Assembly (NCBI GenBank): GCA_964537965.1
Contig: CAZIDB010000180.1
Location: 1-10,089 of the forward strand
Direction of reading: 5' to 3'
Length of the DNA stretch: 10,089 nucleotides
DNA from: SURF-24 sp964537965
GTDB lineage: Bacteria; Bacteroidota; Ignavibacteria; Ignavibacteriales; SURF-24
This document shows, in pieces, positions 7,009 to 10,089 of the stretch. Every line of letters begins with the position of its first letter. The stretch's first letter is position 1. The translations under genes and the position numbers were made by a program. Under the pieces are notes generated by a model. It did no database searches and had not been told where the DNA came from. It worked only from the letters and a program-made list of their open reading frames with translations.

Positions 7009-7013
7009 GGAGG
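7009..7013 (+). promoter_or_regulatory. Strong Shine-Dalgarno of recA
   Basis: GGAGG lies four bases before the recA ATG and just after the thpR stop. Most other genes of this cluster have weak or no such site, so recA is probably translated more strongly than its neighbours from the shared message. Confidence 0.7.
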
Positions 7014-7017
7014 AAAA

Positions 7018-8067
7018 ATGGCTAACGAAAAAGATGCAAAATTTAAAATTCTTGAAGAGACTATTTCAAGTATTGAAAAGAATTATGGTAAAGGCTCCAT
7101 AATGAAATTAGGTGATGGCATTATTGCTCCCGTTGAAGTTATTTCTACAGGTTCAATATCATTAGATTGGGCTTTGGGTGTTGGCGGTGTACCGCGCGGC
7201 AGAATTATTGAAATTTACGGACCTGAATCTTCCGGTAAAACAACATTGTGTTTACACATTATTGCAGAAGCGCAAAAAACCGGCGGGCTTGCTGCATTTA
7301 TAGATGCAGAGCATGCGCTTGATGTTGGCTATGCTAAAAGACTTGGTGTTGATACACAGAATCTTTTAATTTCACAACCCGATTATGGCGAGCAGGCACT
7401 TGATATTGTTGACACTTTGATTCGCAGTAATGCTTTGGATGTTATTGTAATTGATTCGGTTGCTGCTTTGGTTCCGCGTGCAGAAATTGAAGGCGAGATG
7501 GGTGATGCACATATGGCCGTTCAGGCAAGGTTAATGTCCCAGGCTTTAAGAAAATTAACAGGAGCAATTTCTCGTTCAAAGACTTGCGTTATTTTTACGA
7601 ATCAGTTGAGAAGTAAAATTGGAGTGATGTTTGGTAATCCTGAAACTACTACCGGAGGAAATGCTCTTAAATTTTATGCTTCAGTAAGATTGGATATAAG
7701 AAGAATAGCTGCATTAAAAGAAGGTACCGATGTTGTTGGCAACAGAACAAAAGTTAAGGTTGTAAAAAGCAAGGTTGCTCCGCCATTTAAAGAAGTTGAG
7801 TTTGATATTATGTATAATGAAGGGATTAGCAAAGTTGGTGATATTTTGGACCTTGCTGTTAACAACGGAATAGTTAAAAAAAGCGGTGCTTGGTTAACTT
7901 ATGGTGAGGACAGATTCCAGGGAAGAGAACAGATGAAAGGAAAACTGCTTGAACTTCCGGAGATATTAGAAAAACTTACGGTTGAAGTAAAAAAGAAAAT
8001 TGGAATGATAAAAGAAGAACCTGTTGTTGAAGTTCCACCTGCACCTGTTAAGGAAAAGAAAAAATAA
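7018..8067 (+). CDS. recA: Recombinase RecA
   Basis: RecA forms ATP-dependent filaments on single-stranded DNA, drives strand exchange and stimulates LexA-type self-cleavage. At 349 residues it is full length. Seen directly: Walker A GPESSGKTT at 68-76, the catalytic Glu98 in FIDAEHALD, Walker B with Asp146 in VIVIDSVAAL, loop L2 with Gln196 in FTNQLRSKIG, the family signature ALKFYASVR, and the C-terminal GAWLTYGEDRFQG. The last about 25 residues are unusual: after VEVKKKIGMIK they read EEPVVEVPPAPVKEKKK, Pro-rich and ending in lysines, whereas the E. coli tail is acidic and restrains filament formation. No inverted repeat resembling a LexA box stands out in the 11-bp gap upstream, so SOS control, if any, would act at a promoter further upstream. 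Confidence 0.98.
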   Translation: MANEKDAKFKILEETISSIEKNYGKGSIMKLGDGIIAPVEVISTGSISLDWALGVGGVPRGRIIEIYGPESSGKTTLCLHIIAEAQKTGGLAAFIDAEHALDVGYAKRLGVDTQNLLISQPDYGEQALDIVDTLIRSNALDVIVIDSVAALVPRAEIEGEMGDAHMAVQARLMSQALRKLTGAISRSKTCVIFTNQLRSKIGVMFGNPETTTGGNALKFYASVRLDIRRIAALKEGTDVVGNRTKVKVVKSKVAPPFKEVEFDIMYNEGISKVGDILDLAVNNGIVKKSGAWLTYGEDRFQGREQMKGKLLELPEILEKLTVEVKKKIGMIKEEPVVEVPPAPVKEKKK

Positions 8068-8076
8068 TTTTTTGAA

Positions 8077-8706
8077 ATGCAGATAATTGCATTAAAGAAA
8101 ACAGGCAAAGATGTTCATATAATTTTTGAAACCGGAGAGGAATTAGTAATCCGCTATGACTTATTCGTTAAAAACGGATTAAGAAAAGATGATAACCTTG
8201 ACGATGATAAAATAGAACTGATAAACAGAGAGAATAAAATCTTTCTTGCTAAGGAAAGAGCGTTCAATATTTTATCTAAAAGAAATAATTCCACCGGAGA
8301 GATTAAAAGGAAACTTATCCAAAGAAAATTTGATAAGGATACTACCGAATCTGTTGTAAATGAGTTGGTGGCTTCAGGTTTTTTAAATGATGAACAGTTT
8401 GCAAAAGAATATGCTGAAGAAAAGCTTAAGTTAAATGCTGTGGGTTTGAACAAAATCCGCAGTGAGCTTTATTCAAAAGGAATAAATAAAGCAATAATAG
8501 AATCAGTTCTGTCGGAAAAAAGTGATGCAGATGAATATGAGAACGCAATTAAGCTTGCGGCAAAGAAAATGAATTCATCTGTTATAAAAAATGCGGAAGC
8601 GAAAAAACAAAAACAGAAACTTTACTCTTTTCTGTTATCAAAAGGATTTGACCATACAACAATTGATATGGTAATTAAAAAAATATTTACAGGCGAAGAA
8701 GAATAA
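8077..8706 (+). CDS. recX: Regulatory protein RecX
   Basis: RecX binds RecA filaments and usually limits RecA activity; it is commonly encoded directly after recA, as here (9-bp gap). The 209-residue protein has an N-terminal beta-rich extension (about 1-50) and then three helical RecX repeats. The first covers about 60-103 (RAFNILSKRNNSTGEIKRKL), ending in the conserved GFLNDEQFAKEYAEEKL at 101-117. The second is at about 123-145 with KIRSELYSKGI, and the third at about 155-203 with LYSFLLSKGFDHTTI. Such N-terminal extensions occur in longer RecX forms of several phyla; E. coli RecX is only about 166 residues. The Shine-Dalgarno is poor, so low expression relative to RecA, possibly by coupling, is likely. 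Confidence 0.93.
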   Translation: MQIIALKKTGKDVHIIFETGEELVIRYDLFVKNGLRKDDNLDDDKIELINRENKIFLAKERAFNILSKRNNSTGEIKRKLIQRKFDKDTTESVVNELVASGFLNDEQFAKEYAEEKLKLNAVGLNKIRSELYSKGINKAIIESVLSEKSDADEYENAIKLAAKKMNSSVIKNAEAKKQKQKLYSFLLSKGFDHTTIDMVIKKIFTGEEE

Positions 8707-8713
8707 ATCAAAG

Positions 8714-9883
8714 ATGAATAAATTTACCGGTACAGATTATTTCAACATTGAAAGCCTTCTTAACGAAGAGGAAATTCTTGTAAGAGATACCGTACGCGAA
8801 TTTGTATCTGAACAGATCATTTCGGTTATAGAAGAATATAACCGCAAAGGAGAATTTCCCATTCACCTTGTTAGTAAAATGGCCGAACTGAATTTATTTG
8901 GTGGAACACTGCCAACAAGATATGGCTGCGCTGAGATGAACAATGTTGCTTACGGTCTTGTAATGCAGGAATTAGAAAGAGGCGATAGCGGAATCAGAAG
9001 TTTCGTTTCTGTTCAGAGTGCACTTGTAATGTATCCGGTTTTTCAATTTGGTTCTGATGAACAAAAAGATTACTGGCTTCCTTTACTTGCAAAAGGTGAA
9101 AAGATTGGTTGCTTCGGTTTAACAGAACCAGATTATGGCTCTAATCCGGGTGGAATGATTACCAAAGCGGAAAAAGTAAATGATGGTTACATCCTTAACG
9201 GCGCAAAGATGTGGATTACAAACGGCACCATTGCAGATGTTGCTGTTGTTTGGGCAAAACTTGATGGTATTGTAAATGGATTTCTTGTTGAGAAAGGCAG
9301 CAAAGGTTTTACAGCACCCGAGATGAAAGGAAAGCATTCATTAAGAGCATCTGTAACAAGTGAATTAATTTTTGAAGATGTATTCGTTCCTGAGAAAAAC
9401 AGGTTGCCAAATACCTCTGGATTAAAATCTGCATTAATGTGTTTGAACCAGGCGAGATATGGAATTGCATGGGGAGTTGTTGGAGCTATGATGGCTTGTT
9501 ATGATTCTGCTTTAAATTATGCCCAAAGCAGAATCCAGTTTAGTAAACCTATTGCTGCTTATCAGATTACACAGGAAAAACTTGTTCACATTTTAACTGA
9601 AATTACAAAGGCGCAATTACTTAATCTGCAGTTAGGCAGATTAAAAGATGCTGGAAAATTAAAGCATACACAGGTTTCAATGGCTAAAAGAAACAACTGT
9701 GAAAAAGCTTTGGAAGCAGCAAGAATAGCAAGAGAAATTTTAGGGGCAAACGGTATTATTGATGAGTACCCGGTAATGCGTCATTCTGCAAACCTGGAAT
9801 CGGTTAAAACTTATGAAGGTACGCACGAGATGCATACTTTAATTATCGGTGAGGATATTACTGGCTATTCTGCCTTTGAATAA
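8714..9883 (+). CDS. Acyl-CoA dehydrogenase, glutaryl-CoA dehydrogenase type
   Basis: This 389-residue FAD enzyme belongs to the acyl-CoA dehydrogenase family and looks most like glutaryl-CoA dehydrogenase, which oxidises and decarboxylates glutaryl-CoA to crotonyl-CoA in lysine and tryptophan breakdown. The N-terminal helical domain holds SGIRSFVSVQSALVMYP, with Arg95 matching the Arg that binds the glutaryl carboxylate in human GCDH. The beta domain has GCFGLTEPDYGSNPGG (132-147) and WITNG. The C-terminal domain has LNQARYGIAWG (244-254) and MRHSANLESVKTYEGTH, where Glu368 is the catalytic base. A glutarate rather than simple fatty-acyl substrate is inferred from this resemblance; a non-decarboxylating relative is possible. 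It starts 7 bp after recX, so it probably shares the transcript, though its role is unrelated to recombination. Electrons would pass to ETF; no etf genes are in the window. Confidence 0.85.
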   Translation: MNKFTGTDYFNIESLLNEEEILVRDTVREFVSEQIISVIEEYNRKGEFPIHLVSKMAELNLFGGTLPTRYGCAEMNNVAYGLVMQELERGDSGIRSFVSVQSALVMYPVFQFGSDEQKDYWLPLLAKGEKIGCFGLTEPDYGSNPGGMITKAEKVNDGYILNGAKMWITNGTIADVAVVWAKLDGIVNGFLVEKGSKGFTAPEMKGKHSLRASVTSELIFEDVFVPEKNRLPNTSGLKSALMCLNQARYGIAWGVVGAMMACYDSALNYAQSRIQFSKPIAAYQITQEKLVHILTEITKAQLLNLQLGRLKDAGKLKHTQVSMAKRNNCEKALEAARIAREILGANGIIDEYPVMRHSANLESVKTYEGTHEMHTLIIGEDITGYSAFE

Positions 9884-9910
9884 TGATTATTAACAAACTA
9901 AGATAAATTT

Positions 9911-10089
9911 ATGGCTAAGAATAAAATAATCGGATCGGAAAAAATTTTACAGGATGGTTATACTTTTGATGACCTGTTGCTTGTACCTGCTAAATCTTTG
10001 GTACTTCCAAGAGAAGTTGATATCTCAACTTATCTTACAAATGAAATTAAACTGAATATTCCGTTTATCTCTGCTGCAATGGATACTAT
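9911..10089 (+). CDS. guaB: IMP dehydrogenase, N-terminal fragment (continues past the right edge)
   Basis: The frame opens at the ATG at 9911, 27 bp after the acyl-CoA dehydrogenase stop, and stays open for 59 codons to the edge. YTFDDLLLVPAKSLVLPREV at 17-36 and NIPFISAAMDT at 49-59 are the highly conserved beginning of IMP dehydrogenase, which oxidises IMP to XMP as the first step to guanine nucleotides. The CBS domains and catalytic Cys loop lie beyond the window. GMP reductase shares part of this N-terminus, but DDLLLVPAxS together with NIPxxSAAMDT favours GuaB. No strong Shine-Dalgarno is seen (AGATAAATTT before the ATG). Confidence 0.9.
   Translation, partial: MAKNKIIGSEKILQDGYTFDDLLLVPAKSLVLPREVDISTYLTNEIKLNIPFISAAMDT

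Noticed and set aside
7674..8108. Open frames on the minus strand inside recA (7674-7865) and across recA/recX (7899-8108)
   Set aside because: They are antisense to RecA and the start of RecX, which have full family motifs. Their translations are low-complexity Ser/Phe/Leu-rich, typical of the complement of an AT-rich coding strand.
8154..8453. 99-codon minus-strand open frame inside recX
   Set aside because: It is wholly antisense to the conserved RecX core and its translation is Ser/Phe-rich without domain features.
9119..9337. 72-codon minus-strand open frame inside the acyl-CoA dehydrogenase gene
   Set aside because: It overlaps conserved FAD/substrate-binding motifs of the plus-strand enzyme; no ribosome-binding site or family resemblance.
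1..10089. tRNA or rRNA genes, CRISPR array, insertion sequence or prophage
   Set aside because: No cloverleaf-like or rRNA-like stretch, no regularly spaced direct repeats, and no transposase, integrase or phage structural gene was seen; the gene content is housekeeping.

Overview
The window reads as an ordinary chromosomal segment of an AT-rich bacterium, most likely from the Bacteroidota/Chlorobiota/Ignavibacteria side of the FCB group. This placement is inferred from protein style: a long-form PurC, a RecX with an N-terminal extension, a small secreted protein ending in RAPP next to a lipoprotein, and a possible TTTG/TAnnTTTG promoter. Several genes have clear GGAG-type Shine-Dalgarno sequences, which fits Chlorobiota/Ignavibacteria better than classical Bacteroidetes. 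No 16S gene or other decisive marker is present.

Layout. Positions 1-940 carry two minus-strand genes: a small membrane-anchored, His-rich protein (593-940) and, downstream of it, a lipoprotein that runs off the left edge (549 to <1). About 130 bp of divergent promoter region separates them from acs (acetyl-CoA synthetase, 1071-2963, plus strand). A 225-bp gap follows, holding a nested inverted-repeat element and a plausible promoter.

From 3189 to the right edge all genes are on the plus strand and mostly tightly packed: purC (purine synthesis), pgsA and pgpA (two consecutive steps to phosphatidylglycerol), cinA (nucleotide/pyridine-nucleotide repair), thpR/ligT (2H phosphoesterase), recA and recX (recombinase and its modulator), an acyl-CoA dehydrogenase of the glutaryl-CoA dehydrogenase type, and the first 59 codons of guaB (IMP dehydrogenase). 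pgsA/pgpA and cinA/thpR overlap by a few bases, and the other gaps from pgsA to the acyl-CoA dehydrogenase are 5-11 bp, so this looks like one long transcription unit.

The cinA-thpR-recA order echoes the cinA-ligT-recA operon described in Deinococcus and the pgsA-cinA-recA neighbourhood of Firmicutes. I see no phage, IS element, CRISPR array, tRNA or rRNA. I do not find a convincing undescribed system. The least explained material is the minus-strand pair at the left edge, which resembles a predicted metal-handling locus, and the inverted-repeat element after acs.
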